From positions 62,001 to 126,000 of the forward strand of contig NZ_KB849778.1 in assembly GCF_000368965.1 (NCBI RefSeq): a stretch of 64,000 nt of DNA, read 5' to 3'. Position numbers and translations under genes: made by a program. Shown here one piece after another: positions 49,993 to 59,039 of this stretch. This DNA comes from Acinetobacter calcoaceticus DSM 30006 = CIP 81.8 (GTDB taxonomy: Bacteria > Pseudomonadota > Gammaproteobacteria > Pseudomonadales > Moraxellaceae). The stretch's first letter is position 1. Every line of letters starts with the position of its first letter. The notes beneath the pieces are model-generated. The model did no database searches. It was given only the letters and a program-made list of their open reading frames with translations, and was not told the DNA's origin.

Positions 49993-51267
49993 TTAGCCTG
50001 GGAAAATACCGCGCTCTTTACGAGCTTTTAAAATACGCTCACATGCCAAGATGTAAGCTGCTGTACGTAAAGTACAAGCATTGCTGTTTGCTGCATTCCA
50101 AACATCATCCATAGCTTGAACCATCAATTTATCTAAACGCTCATTGATTTCTTCTTCGGTCCAGAAGTAGCTCGCCATGTCTTGAACCCATTCGAAGTAA
50201 CTTACAGTTACACCGCCGGCGTTACATACCACGTCAGGCACTACAACAATGCCACGCTCAACTAACACATCTTCAGCTTTAGGATAAGTCGGGCCGTTTG
50301 CACCTTCTAAAATCAACTTAGCTTTAAGTTTTTCAGCACGGTCAACAGTGATTTGACCTTCCAATGCAGCAGGAACAATAATGTCAACTTCTGCTGTCCA
50401 GAAATCTTCATCAGCGATTGCTTGCGCACCAGCGAAGCCGCCAACACCACCTTGATTTGCATTTACGTGATCACGTAACGCTTCAAGATCAATACCATCA
50501 GCATTGAAAATAGTGCCTGTATGGTCTTGAACGTGTGTAACTTTCGCTTTTGATTCAACAAACAAGAAAGCAGCTTCACTACCAACGTTACCAAAACCTT
50601 GAATAGCGATTTTCGCGCCTTCAATTGGTAAATTGATTTTTGCAGCTACTTCGCGGCCTGTAACAAATACACCACGACCAGTCGCTTTTACACGACCTAA
50701 AGAACCACCTAAGTGAACTGGTTTACCAGTTACAACACCTGTTACTGTGTAACCTTGGCTCGTAGAATAAGTATCCATCATCCAACCCATAATATTGGCA
50801 TTTGTACCAACGTCTGGAGCAGGGATATCTTTTTGAGGCCCGATAATGTGACCGATTTCAGTCGTATAACGACGAGTCAAACGCTCTAATTCACGATTTG
50901 ATAATTTACGCGGATCAACACGGATACCACCTTTTGCACCGCCAAATGGCAAGTTCAAAACAGCAGTTTTAATTGTCATCCATGCAGACAACGCCATCAC
51001 TTCATTCAAATCAACATTTGGATGGTAACGAACACCACCTTTACCAGGGCCACGAGACAAGTTGTGTTGTACGCGGTAGCCTTCAAAGTGCTGGATAGAA
51101 CCGTCGTCCATTACAATTGGCACGTCTACAATAAGCGCACGTTTTGGGCGTTTTAAAGTATCGATATACTCTTCCAAGTGACCTAAATATGGAGCAACAC
51201 GGTCAATTTGTGCCAAGTAAGTTTGCCAAGCATCGCTGTGTTCATTTACGTATGAAAGATCTGCCAT
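49993..51267 (-). CDS. gdhA: Glutamate dehydrogenase (Glu/Leu/Phe/Val family)
   Basis: 424 aa hexameric-type enzyme. Glutamate to 2-oxoglutarate and NH4+. Substrate Lys in [11 protein letters not shown] and catalytic Lys in [14 protein letters not shown]; the nucleotide fold is [10 protein letters not shown], and the length of about 420 suits the NAD- or dual-cofactor group. AGGA lies before the ATG. It precedes the ast operon on the same strand, fitting a catabolic role: glutamate released by AstE and AstC is taken to the TCA cycle. It may be co-transcribed, as I see no terminator in the 136-nt gap. Confidence 0.95.
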   Translation of the reverse strand: MADLSYVNEHSDAWQTYLAQIDRVAPYLGHLEEYIDTLKRPKRALIVDVPIVMDDGSIQHFEGYRVQHNLSRGPGKGGVRYHPNVDLNEVMALSAWMTIKTAVLNLPFGGAKGGIRVDPRKLSNRELERLTRRYTTEIGHIIGPQKDIPAPDVGTNANIMGWMMDTYSTSQGYTVTGVVTGKPVHLGGSLGRVKATGRGVFVTGREVAAKINLPIEGAKIAIQGFGNVGSEAAFLFVESKAKVTHVQDHTGTIFNADGIDLEALRDHVNANQGGVGGFAGAQAIADEDFWTAEVDIIVPAALEGQITVDRAEKLKAKLILEGANGPTYPKAEDVLVERGIVVVPDVVCNAGGVTVSYFEWVQDMASYFWTEEEINERLDKLMVQAMDDVWNAANSNACTLRTAAYILACERILKARKERGIFPG

Positions 51268-51317
51268 CTTTTTTCCTATATACCTTCATAGATTCAGATT
51301 TGATAAATCTGCAATCT

Positions 51318-51345
51318 TTATTATTTAGCAACTAAAACTTTGCAA
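51318..51345 (-). promoter_or_regulatory. Promoter candidate for gdhA
   Basis: Minus strand TTGCAA, 16 bp, TAATAA, giving a leader of about 44 nt before the ATG. The -10 is weak. Confidence 0.35.
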
Positions 51346-51635
51346 TAACAATGCCTTAGTTTATTTACCAAATCTTCTGCCCTTCTAAAGCATCAGACTT
51401 TTTAAATTCCATTTGTTGATACGAAAAGTATGATCTACTTTTATATATCGATATCTTTTACAAGTTTTCTTTTGTCTAAATTACTGTTTATAAAGATAGC
51501 TTTATAAAAGCAAAAACTAACTACAACCAACTAAACCAGCCGGCTGAAATATGAATACAAAAGAAGTGACATAACCGTTTGGGAGTTAAAAAGAACTATG
51601 ATTTACAAAAATCATGAGTCCATAAAATTATTTTT

Positions 51636-51668
51636 GACTAATCGATAGATCCCTCCATTAGTCTTTTT
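51636..51668 (+). terminator. Orphan hairpin with T-run in the gdhA upstream region
   Basis: GACTAAT / ATTAGTC stem with a 14-nt loop, followed by TTTTT on the plus strand. No plus-strand gene precedes it; minus-strand A/T flank also allows the other orientation. Confidence 0.45.
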
Positions 51669-52246
51669 AAAAATAAACTTTGTTCAATAATGCTACAGAT
51701 TAATTATTTCCATACATACTGCTTAAAATTAAGCCGAAACATAGATATAAAATCTTCCAATAAATATAGCACAGAGCACGCTCATTTAGAACATTTTAAA
51801 ATAAATAAGCAGAGAAAAAATAATCAAATCGCACTGCCTTTTATAATAAAAAAACAACAAATATTAAAAAAACCTTAACTCTAATAAAAAAAATTTATAG
51901 AAAATAAACTTCCATAAATATGAAAAATGTAAATATTTTTAATCATAAATAACAATTAGTTATAAAATTAAATCTTTTCAAAAACCATCAAAAAATTATC
52001 TATTCTCCACATTAAATCCATATTAACCCTATTCCACCCCTCTATTCTAAAAAACTAAAAACACCACCTTATTAAATAACAAGACCAAACATAGACTTAA
52101 TCAAATATTTATAATAAATAAATATTAATAAAAATCCGATAAATGGTGAATTTATAGAACAACATTTGTTTCCATGATTAAAAATAAAAATTCATTTTTA
52201 AAAAAAATATACAGAATCCATCCTTCTTAATTTCCTACAGACCATA

Positions 52247-52271
52247 AAAAAGGCCCCAAATGGGACCTTTA
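52247..52271 (-). terminator. Terminator of the amino acid permease gene
   Basis: Read on the minus strand AAAGGTCCC-ATTT-GGGGCCTTTTTT; the single mismatch becomes a G-U pair in minus-strand RNA. Confidence 0.78.
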
Positions 52272-52298
52272 GACTACGCTGGTGAAAGCATACAACAC

Positions 52299-53732
52299 TT
52301 AGCTCTGTACCACATCTTTCTTGTGATAAAAAATGAAGTAGCTCGCATAACATAAAAGAATAAAAACAATACAACAGATAAAGCCAACCCGCATAGAGGG
52401 ATCAACTACCATACTAATGCAAGTAACAGCACAGAACAGACCACCCACAATTGGAGTCAAAGGAAATAAAGGAGCAGCAAAACGTAAGTCTTTTGCAGTT
52501 TTCCCAGATTTATACCACTGTCTACGGAAATTGAATTGAGATACGCAAATTGCAATCCACACAACCACCATGGTAAATGCTGCAACACCCAATAAATTTT
52601 TAAAGATCATCTCAGGGGCAAACTGCTCTGAAAGCAACCCAGGTATTGCACCAAACATCGTCACAGTAATGGCAACAATCGGTGTTCCTGAAGGAGTAAG
52701 CTTTGAAAATATTTTTGGTAATTGGTTTTTTACTGAAAGTGACCACATCATACGTGAAGCAGCAAATAAACCAGAATTGGCAGCTGAGAGTAAAGCAGTA
52801 ATGATTACAAAGCGGATAATATCTTCCGCATAAGGAATACCAATGTAATTAAACACAGTCACAAAAGGACTATTACTTACTTCGTTTGCATTCAAACCAG
52901 CAAGCTCGAATGGCAATAGCGAAGTAATCACAACAATGGTACCAACAAAGAAAATTAGTAGACGCCAAATGGCTGCATTAATCGCTTTTGGGACTGTCTT
53001 CGCAGGATTTTCAGTCTCACCAGCCGCTACACCAATTAACTCTGTACCCGAAAATGCGAAATTAACGATCAGCATAGTTGCAAAAATTGGGAATAAACCG
53101 TTTGGAAACCAGCCGTGGGCTGTCAAATTACTAAACAATGGTGCAGTTTCATGCCCTTGATAAGGAATAAAGCCAAAAATTGCCAACAGCCCCAAACCAA
53201 TAAAACAGATAATCGTGATAACTTTGACAAGTGCCAACCAAAATTCAGACTCGGCAAACAATCGAGTTGAACTCACATTCAGAATAAAAACTAGGGCACC
53301 AAAACACAGCGTCCAAGCCCAAACAGAGGTAGTTGGAAACCACTCCTGAACCAGTAAAGCGGCAGCGGTAAACTCAGTCCCCAATGTGGCAGTCCAAGTT
53401 AACCAGTACAGCCAAGTAATCATATATCCTGTGCCTGGACCGATATAACGGCGGGCATATTCTCCAAAAGAACCCGATTCAGGTACATGAACTGCAAGTT
53501 CACCGAGACATAGCATTACGGTGTAGGCGATTAAACCACCCAAAAAATAAGAAATAATTGCCCCGATTGGGCCTGCTTGAGAAATTACATCACCAGAACT
53601 TAAAAAAAGACCTGTACCTATGGCACCGCCAAGGGAGATCATCACCAAATGTCGAGTACTCATTGCTCGTTTCAAAGGTGCAGAACTTCCATGTTGCGAT
53701 GCATCATTATTCCGATAATTTAATGATTGCAT
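52299..53732 (-). CDS. Amino acid permease (APC superfamily, AAT family)
   Basis: 477 aa with about twelve membrane helices. The N-terminal signature HLVMISLGGAIGTGLFLSSG marks the AAT group of proton-driven amino acid importers, followed by GELAVHVPESGSFGEYARRY. Members take up GABA, proline, lysine, aromatic amino acids or arginine; the sequence alone does not settle which. The placement upstream of gdhA/ast suggests an arginine- or glutamate-family amino acid, but the 1-kb gap argues for separate transcription. Confidence 0.92.
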   Translation of the reverse strand: MQSLNYRNNDASQHGSSAPLKRAMSTRHLVMISLGGAIGTGLFLSSGDVISQAGPIGAIISYFLGGLIAYTVMLCLGELAVHVPESGSFGEYARRYIGPGTGYMITWLYWLTWTATLGTEFTAAALLVQEWFPTTSVWAWTLCFGALVFILNVSSTRLFAESEFWLALVKVITIICFIGLGLLAIFGFIPYQGHETAPLFSNLTAHGWFPNGLFPIFATMLIVNFAFSGTELIGVAAGETENPAKTVPKAINAAIWRLLIFFVGTIVVITSLLPFELAGLNANEVSNSPFVTVFNYIGIPYAEDIIRFVIITALLSAANSGLFAASRMMWSLSVKNQLPKIFSKLTPSGTPIVAITVTMFGAIPGLLSEQFAPEMIFKNLLGVAAFTMVVVWIAICVSQFNFRRQWYKSGKTAKDLRFAAPLFPLTPIVGGLFCAVTCISMVVDPSMRVGFICCIVFILLCYASYFIFYHKKDVVQS

Positions 53733-54145
53733 ATAAAAAACTGTAACGACAATTTAGTAAAAAATCATTTTAGGATAAAAAAATAAATATGCAATTATCT
53801 TTAAATAGTGAACTTATTTTAAACAACTCCTCACCACATAAATAACATATAAATAAAAAACAAATACTTATTAAAATTTAAAGTTATAGTTGTATTTTAA
53901 TTAGCCTTGGATCATTTATTTACTTTATATATGTGCAAAGACCATTTACTTTAAAGCATGATATTTTTTCACCTAATTTATAATGCTTGTATTTAATACG
54001 CCAGATATTCACAAAACAAACACATCATTTATTTAAATAATGACTTTGAATTTAATATACAAATAAATTAATGAAAAAATATTTTTTAAGCAAAAAATAA
54101 AGCCCAAATCTTTAGACTTGAGCTTTATTTAACCACTAGAAAGGT
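53733..54145. other. AT-rich gene-free gap upstream of the permease gene
   Basis: 413 nt, no plausible reading frame. It must hold the permease promoter; a terminator for the hydrolase gene lies at 54095-54130. I see no other structure. Confidence 0.55.
54095..54130 (-). terminator. Terminator of the alpha/beta hydrolase gene
   Basis: On the minus strand AAATAAAGCTCAA / TTTGGGCTTTATTT with one G-U pair, ending in a T-rich run. Confidence 0.75.
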
Positions 54146-55423
54146 TTAATAGGCGATTGAGATTAGTTGTTCAGTAGGCGTGATTGAACCTTCTATAAAT
54201 TCACACATCCCATGTTCATCACAAGATAAATTTAATTGTTTATAGCTAATTGCAAAAAAGTCGGAATATTTTTTGATTACAAACGGACTCATGTCAGATG
54301 TTAAAGGCTCTTTGCTCTTGAACAATTTAATGACTTTGCGATCATTCATCCCTAACAAATAAATTTCATTATTTAATTCAATGTGCACTACACCAGTATG
54401 TTCAGCCACAATGGGAATCAAATATGACTTATTTGCCAATAGAACATCTAAAGCATAACTCTCAAACTTTGAATTAATGAGGTTGAATACCAAAATTGAA
54501 TTAAAGCTATTCTGTAACCCTTCTTTATAAGTCACTTCTTGCTGAGTTTGTTGCACCTTAATACCCAGTTTTTGAAAGTCTAGCTCAGTTGCCTGCTTTG
54601 CTTTCATAAGGCTACGAGTAATAGCCTGTTTAAGTGGGTTATCAAAATAACGTTCATCTAGCTGAAAATCATTTTGGCGTAATATCTTTAACAACATGTC
54701 GTCATGATGCGAAAGAACATGTGCAAGTACATTACGGAAATAAAACTTACTTTGCTTTTTGACCTTACGAACCTGTTGATAAAAATAAATTTCGTCAAAT
54801 TCATGCTCAATAAAATCATGCAATAAACTTGAACTTGCTAATACTGACAATGCTTCATGACCAGTAAATGGCAAATGAATCGTATGTAAGTTTGGCAATA
54901 GCTCTTTTATTTTTAGGTAATGTTCGCGGTCAATCGAGAAATAAGGGTCATAAACAATGACGTATTCACGCGCTGCATCCACATCTTGCAGCTGGATCTG
55001 CATGTCTTTATTTGCTACCGCATCAAAAAACTCAGCATAGCGTCGATCTTCAACATAGTCAGGATCAATTGAATATTGAGGTACAAATGCAATCACACGG
55101 TTCATATTCAATAAATTAGAATATTTGATTGCTGCATAGCCGCCCATCGAACCGCCATAACCCACAATATTTTTAAAACCCTGAAGAACAGGCGAAATTG
55201 TTTTCGCCAGCTCAATCATGCTCGCTTGAGGAAACCATGATTTTTGTTTTGGCATTATCCCAATAACATTGTATTGGTATTTAATTAGGGACTTTTCAGC
55301 ATTGATAGATAAGCCACTCGCTCGGGTAATCAAATCGCCAAAAGAGAGAACCAATGTATTAGAATCGCCTGATAAAAAAATGGCTCTAATGTGTTCGTCT
55401 TCAAAAATAATTTGCTTATCCAT
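54146..55423 (-). CDS. Alpha/beta hydrolase-fold protein of unknown role (425 aa)
   Basis: Start at the ATG 55423; the open frame to 55492 adds a hydrophobic run with no ribosome site. The N-terminal half (about 1-210) has an alpha/beta-hydrolase pattern: LVLSFGDLIT strand, nucleophile elbow GYGGSMGGYAA with S92, possible acid D159 (VIVYDPYFSID) and His H189 (FTGHEALSVL). The C-terminal half (about 215-425) is unrelated to anything I recognise. No signal peptide, so cytoplasmic. Divergent from a methyltransferase gene. It could act on a surface-glycan or lipid precursor, but that is guesswork. Confidence 0.68.
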   Translation of the reverse strand: MDKQIIFEDEHIRAIFLSGDSNTLVLSFGDLITRASGLSINAEKSLIKYQYNVIGIMPKQKSWFPQASMIELAKTISPVLQGFKNIVGYGGSMGGYAAIKYSNLLNMNRVIAFVPQYSIDPDYVEDRRYAEFFDAVANKDMQIQLQDVDAAREYVIVYDPYFSIDREHYLKIKELLPNLHTIHLPFTGHEALSVLASSSLLHDFIEHEFDEIYFYQQVRKVKKQSKFYFRNVLAHVLSHHDDMLLKILRQNDFQLDERYFDNPLKQAITRSLMKAKQATELDFQKLGIKVQQTQQEVTYKEGLQNSFNSILVFNLINSKFESYALDVLLANKSYLIPIVAEHTGVVHIELNNEIYLLGMNDRKVIKLFKSKEPLTSDMSPFVIKKYSDFFAISYKQLNLSCDEHGMCEFIEGSITPTEQLISIAY

Positions 55424-55550
55424 GCTCACACCGAAAGAAAATTTGCTCCCACATACAACGTCAAAAATGAAACAAAATAGGTGTTTTGCCAATTTATGAT
55501 TGCGGAGTATCTTATTTTATAGATGCCAGTCAGATTAAAAAGCGCAAAAT

Positions 55551-56339
55551 ATGACACAATCCTTACATCCTGCCGCTCAAAAAGGCTTCAGCTCAGCTGC
55601 TGAACTGTATCAGCAAGTTAGGCCTAATTATCCCGCAGAAATAGTGAGTTGGCTGCAAAATTACCTCCAAATACAGGAAAACTCTACTGTTATCGATCTT
55701 GGATCGGGTACTGGCAAATTCTTACCCTACTTAAAACAAACACATGCAGATATTATTGCAGTTGAGCCAATTGGCGAGATGTTACAGCAGCTTCAACACG
55801 TTTATCCTGATATCAAAACATTACAGGCTTTTAGCCATTCTATTCCTGTAGCGAACCATAAAATTGATGCCATTATTTGTGCGCAATCTTTTCATTGGTT
55901 TGACAACATAGATACCCTAACAGAAATGTATAGGATATTAAAACCACAAGGACATTTAGGGCTGGTTTGGAATCAACGCGATGAGCGTACGGATTGGGTC
56001 AAAGCTTTAGCTGATTTTCTACTTCCACTTGAAGGAGATACACCCCGTTATCATAGTGAAAAGTGGAAAATCGTATTTGAACAGCAGGATTTATTTGTGT
56101 TTGATAGCCTACAAACGTTTACACAGTCACAACGAGGTAGTGTCGAACAAGTGGTGAGCAAACGATTACTCTCAACAAGTTTTATTGCTGCAATGACTGA
56201 AAAAGATCAATTACAACTCAAAGCACAGTTTGAAAAAATTGTTTATGATTTTACGGGATTAGGTCCTCAAGATCAGATTGATTTTCCATATGTTACGTAT
56301 GCATATCACTTTCAGAAAAGTACGTTACCCGTTAAATAA
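55551..56339 (+). CDS. Class I SAM-dependent methyltransferase
   Basis: 262 aa. The SAM-binding motif I is VIDLGSGTGKFL (47-58), post-I acidic residue in IIAVEPIGEM, and motif IV-like AIICAQSFHWFDN. This is the Methyltransf_11 pattern seen in small-molecule and lipid or quinone-like methyltransferases. Substrate unknown. It follows the divergent hydrolase gene and is 27 nt upstream of a lipoprotein gene on the same strand, which may be co-transcribed. Confidence 0.88.
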   Translation: MTQSLHPAAQKGFSSAAELYQQVRPNYPAEIVSWLQNYLQIQENSTVIDLGSGTGKFLPYLKQTHADIIAVEPIGEMLQQLQHVYPDIKTLQAFSHSIPVANHKIDAIICAQSFHWFDNIDTLTEMYRILKPQGHLGLVWNQRDERTDWVKALADFLLPLEGDTPRYHSEKWKIVFEQQDLFVFDSLQTFTQSQRGSVEQVVSKRLLSTSFIAAMTEKDQLQLKAQFEKIVYDFTGLGPQDQIDFPYVTYAYHFQKSTLPVK

Positions 56340-56365
56340 TTAGTGAATAGGTTTGGTTGAAAGTT

Positions 56366-56899
56366 ATGAAGAAGAAAACACCTCAGGTCATATTAATGTC
56401 TTTGCTTTGCTCTAGCCTATTTCTTACTGCTTGTAAAAAAGCGGATGAGCCTGCTAAGACGGAGCAACCTTCTGCCACCTCATCTACCGATCAGGTTTTA
56501 GAAAAACTGAATGAAAGACCTGTTAAGACTTTTCCAGCGACTGCTGATGATGCACACGATATTGCGCTACTAGAGGATTATGACCGCCGCTTTACAGAAA
56601 TGAGTGACGAGATGGAAAGCGAATTAGCAAAAATGCATGAAGCTGGAACCCTCACTACAGAGTTTGAGCAACAACGTACTCTTGATAATGTGCGCTCTTC
56701 TCTTACCATGCTAAAAGATTTGGATTTAAAAACTGAACAAGGCCGTTATATACAAGGCCTACTCTACCAATATTGGGAAAACCAAGAAAAACACTTGAGT
56801 GATAAACACGCGACTAAAGATGAGCAGGTCAATGATCTTGCCGACTATTTACAAGCACAAAATCAATTAAAATATTGGAAAGCATCGCAACAGAAATAA
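56366..56899 (+). CDS. Small lipoprotein of unknown function (177 aa)
   Basis: Start at ATG 56366. Lipobox LFLTAC, Cys 23, then a Lys/Glu/Pro/Ser-rich linker. The rest is mostly helical, acidic and basic (for example DYDRRFTEMSDEMESELAKM), with a likely coiled region at about 65-140. No known domain. It ends at a strong terminator shared with the convergent gene. Confidence 0.75.
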   Translation: MKKKTPQVILMSLLCSSLFLTACKKADEPAKTEQPSATSSTDQVLEKLNERPVKTFPATADDAHDIALLEDYDRRFTEMSDEMESELAKMHEAGTLTTEFEQQRTLDNVRSSLTMLKDLDLKTEQGRYIQGLLYQYWENQEKHLSDKHATKDEQVNDLADYLQAQNQLKYWKASQQK

Positions 56900-56917
56900 G
56901 TACTACATTCCTTAATC

Positions 56918-56947
56918 AAAAGCCTTCATATTTATGAAGGCTTTTTA
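56918..56947. terminator. Bidirectional terminator after the lipoprotein gene
   Basis: AAAAGCCTTCATA / TATGAAGGCTTTTT with a TT loop; between convergent genes. Confidence 0.9.
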
Positions 56948-56949
56948 AA

Positions 56950-57513
56950 TTATATATTTTGCTTTTCAACCCAATGAATAGATTGCACACGAAATAGTTC
57001 ACAAGCACCATCACCTGTATCAGTTGGTGTAAGCGACGATTTCCAGACTAGATCTTTATCTTTAATTTCGACAAGGTCACCTTTGAGATAGACCAGATCT
57101 CCACGTTTTACCTGTTTAATCTGTTGGGCGATTTGCGGGTTCGCAGGAATGATGTGCATATTAGACACCATTTGCATCGCCTGCTCTGCTGGAACAGGTA
57201 ATTTAGGAATTTTCCAGTTTAGATAACGGTCATATTGTTTTACTGAAATATGACGTGCAATCTCAGGCTGAGCAAACAAACCCCAGCTTACTGCATAGTC
57301 AATAGGTGAAAACTTAGCTTGTTCATCATTTTGATAAACTTTTGAACCCAAGATTCTGAAATTCCCCTGAAAAGGCTGTAATACTGAAATAGACTGGTCC
57401 TTTTCAACAGGGTTCAAACCTTGGGCAATATTATATTCACTTGAGGTCGATGCAAATGCTGAACTCATGCCAATAGCAGCCAGTAAGCCCATCATCAAAC
57501 GTTGTTTTTTCAT
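56950..57513 (-). CDS. Exported protein of unknown function (187 aa)
   Basis: Signal peptide MKKQRLMMGLLAAIGMSSAFA, with predicted cleavage after it. The mature part has a beta-rich fragment (NFRILGSKVYQNDEQAKFS) and a pair of short SH3-like segments near the end (GDLVYLKGDLVEIKD). Only one Cys is present. Not recognised. It has its own terminator and is not near obvious partners. Confidence 0.7.
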   Translation of the reverse strand: MKKQRLMMGLLAAIGMSSAFASTSSEYNIAQGLNPVEKDQSISVLQPFQGNFRILGSKVYQNDEQAKFSPIDYAVSWGLFAQPEIARHISVKQYDRYLNWKIPKLPVPAEQAMQMVSNMHIIPANPQIAQQIKQVKRGDLVYLKGDLVEIKDKDLVWKSSLTPTDTGDGACELFRVQSIHWVEKQNI

Positions 57514-57651
57514 CGCGTTACACCTCGAATATTGCTAGATCAAATTAAATAGATCTCAATTTATAGTAGTCGCAAGCCATGAAAAAAATATCGGAATTTA
57601 GTAACAATACAGATTAATTTCGTCTATTTTTGTGCACTCAAAATTAAAAAT

Positions 57652-58119
57652 TTAATCTTCAAAATCCACTCTTAAAGTTTCAAAACGAACCTTTCCTTGT
57701 TGCACAGCTTGTGCAATTGCCTGTTGGCCTTTGGTTAGCCTTGCCCCACCGCTTTTTACATCAAGTAAAATAATATTAATGTCTTCTGCCGTTCCATCAC
57801 CATCTCGGAAATCAGTGTATCCATCAAAAATAATATAATCCACCGGATCGCCCATGAATTTTGCATCGCTTGGTAGATACTGAAATTCTGGCAAAATGGG
57901 AGCGAATTGTTCTGCCATTTTCCCTTTCAACACCGCACGACTTGTATTCACGCTTCGCTTTTGTGCTTGAGTCAGAGCTTGTTGGTGTTCCAATTCAAGT
58001 TCAGCAATATATTGCTCATATTCAGCCTTAATTCGGCCATTGCGAGTATTTGATAAAATAATAGTAGTGATAATAATACCAATACCCGCTCCAATTAGCA
58101 TGGCAAGCCATACAGACAT
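57652..58119 (-). CDS. Membrane-anchored Holliday-junction-resolvase-like nuclease
   Basis: 155 aa. An N-terminal membrane helix (about 3-22) is followed by a coiled-coil (about 30-55) and a nuclease-like domain with the PD-(D/E)xK pattern: E70 in KGKMAEQFAPILPEF, D91 in FMGDPVDYIIFDG, and D120-x-K122 in LLDVKSGGARLTKG. This is the endonuclease family related to archaeal Holliday junction resolvases (Endonuc_Holl type). Membrane attachment is odd for a resolvase. Role unknown; divergent from an orphan ParA gene. Confidence 0.83.
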   Translation of the reverse strand: MSVWLAMLIGAGIGIIITTIILSNTRNGRIKAEYEQYIAELELEHQQALTQAQKRSVNTSRAVLKGKMAEQFAPILPEFQYLPSDAKFMGDPVDYIIFDGYTDFRDGDGTAEDINIILLDVKSGGARLTKGQQAIAQAVQQGKVRFETLRVDFED

Positions 58120-58277
58120 AAACTTTCCTTAACAAGCACAAATCAACATTGCAGATCTAATCATATCTAAAATAACGAAACAGCTTAAACTTTTGTCAAA
58201 TGCGGTCATCTACTTCTCATAAAAAGATGCTAAGGTATAAAACATAAACAAATGTGCTGCTGAAAATAATTGGATTT

Positions 58278-58922
58278 ATGAAAACGATACTTATTGCAAA
58301 TCAGAAGGGCGGATGCGGAAAAACCATGACGGCCATTACGTTGGCAACAGCATTGGCACAAAAAGGATATAAAGTAGCATTAGCAGATTCCGATAACCAA
58401 AAATCGGCCTTACAGTGGTTAAAACAACGCCCCGATAGCGTCGCAACGATTCAGAGCCTCGACTGGCGTCATGAAAAATCAATTGGTGATGCACCCAAAA
58501 ATCTGGACTATTTAATTATTGATGCGCCTGGTGCACTTTCAGGTGAACATGCTGAACAACTCATCAGCGAAGCTCATGCCATTATTACTCCACTTCAGCC
58601 TTCATTTTTTGATATAGACAGTACTCGCCGCTTTTTAAAGCATTTACAAGATATTAAACGTATTCGTAAAGGCAAAGTACAGATTTTACTTCTTGCTAAT
58701 CGGGTAAAACCGAACAGTGCAAGCTCAAAAGATATTCAACAGTTTTTTGAAAAAATTGAACAGGAACCTGTTGCATGGATTTCTGAACGCAGTGCTTATG
58801 GTAGCTTAGCTATGCAAGATTTAAGTGTTTTTGATAAACCACAAAAAAACTTTATTAGTATTCAAGATCAATGGCAACCTGTTCTAAACAAGTTAGTTGA
58901 AGATAAAGCTGAGTGGTTTTAA
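58278..58922 (+). CDS. ParA family ATPase (orphan)
   Basis: 214 aa from ATG 58278. Deviant Walker A KGGCGKT (10-16), then ALADSDNQKSALQWL as the A' motif and LDYLIIDAPGAL as Walker B. It is a ParA/MinD-like P-loop ATPase of the kind that positions cargo on the nucleoid or membrane. No parB gene or parS-like repeat is adjacent, so it is probably not a partition gene. It may act on a neighbouring system or on a cellular cargo not in this window. It is divergent from the nuclease gene. Confidence 0.88.
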   Translation: MKTILIANQKGGCGKTMTAITLATALAQKGYKVALADSDNQKSALQWLKQRPDSVATIQSLDWRHEKSIGDAPKNLDYLIIDAPGALSGEHAEQLISEAHAIITPLQPSFFDIDSTRRFLKHLQDIKRIRKGKVQILLLANRVKPNSASSKDIQQFFEKIEQEPVAWISERSAYGSLAMQDLSVFDKPQKNFISIQDQWQPVLNKLVEDKAEWF

Positions 58923-59039
58923 GTGAATTTTGATCTCTAAGAATTGGCTATGAGTATTTTTACATTCAGGCCTTAAAATTTGCCTCAGGTTATTTTTCAG
59001 TTAATATGACTTTATTCTACGTAGAAAATTAGAGAATTA

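Larger units (their letters stand above)
51268..52298. other. Gene-free region of about 1 kb between gdhA and the amino acid permease
   Basis: Very AT-rich; no convincing coding frame. A gdhA promoter candidate lies at 51318-51345. A hairpin with T-run at 51636-51668 (GACTAAT / ATTAGTC) could end an unannotated plus-strand transcript. From 51690 to 52230 I see only A/T runs. The permease terminator is at 52247-52271. Confidence 0.6.

Noticed and set aside
51690..51878. 62-codon plus-strand ORF in the gdhA upstream gap
   Set aside because: Composition is Lys/Asn/Ile-rich as expected from random AT-rich DNA; no ribosome site.
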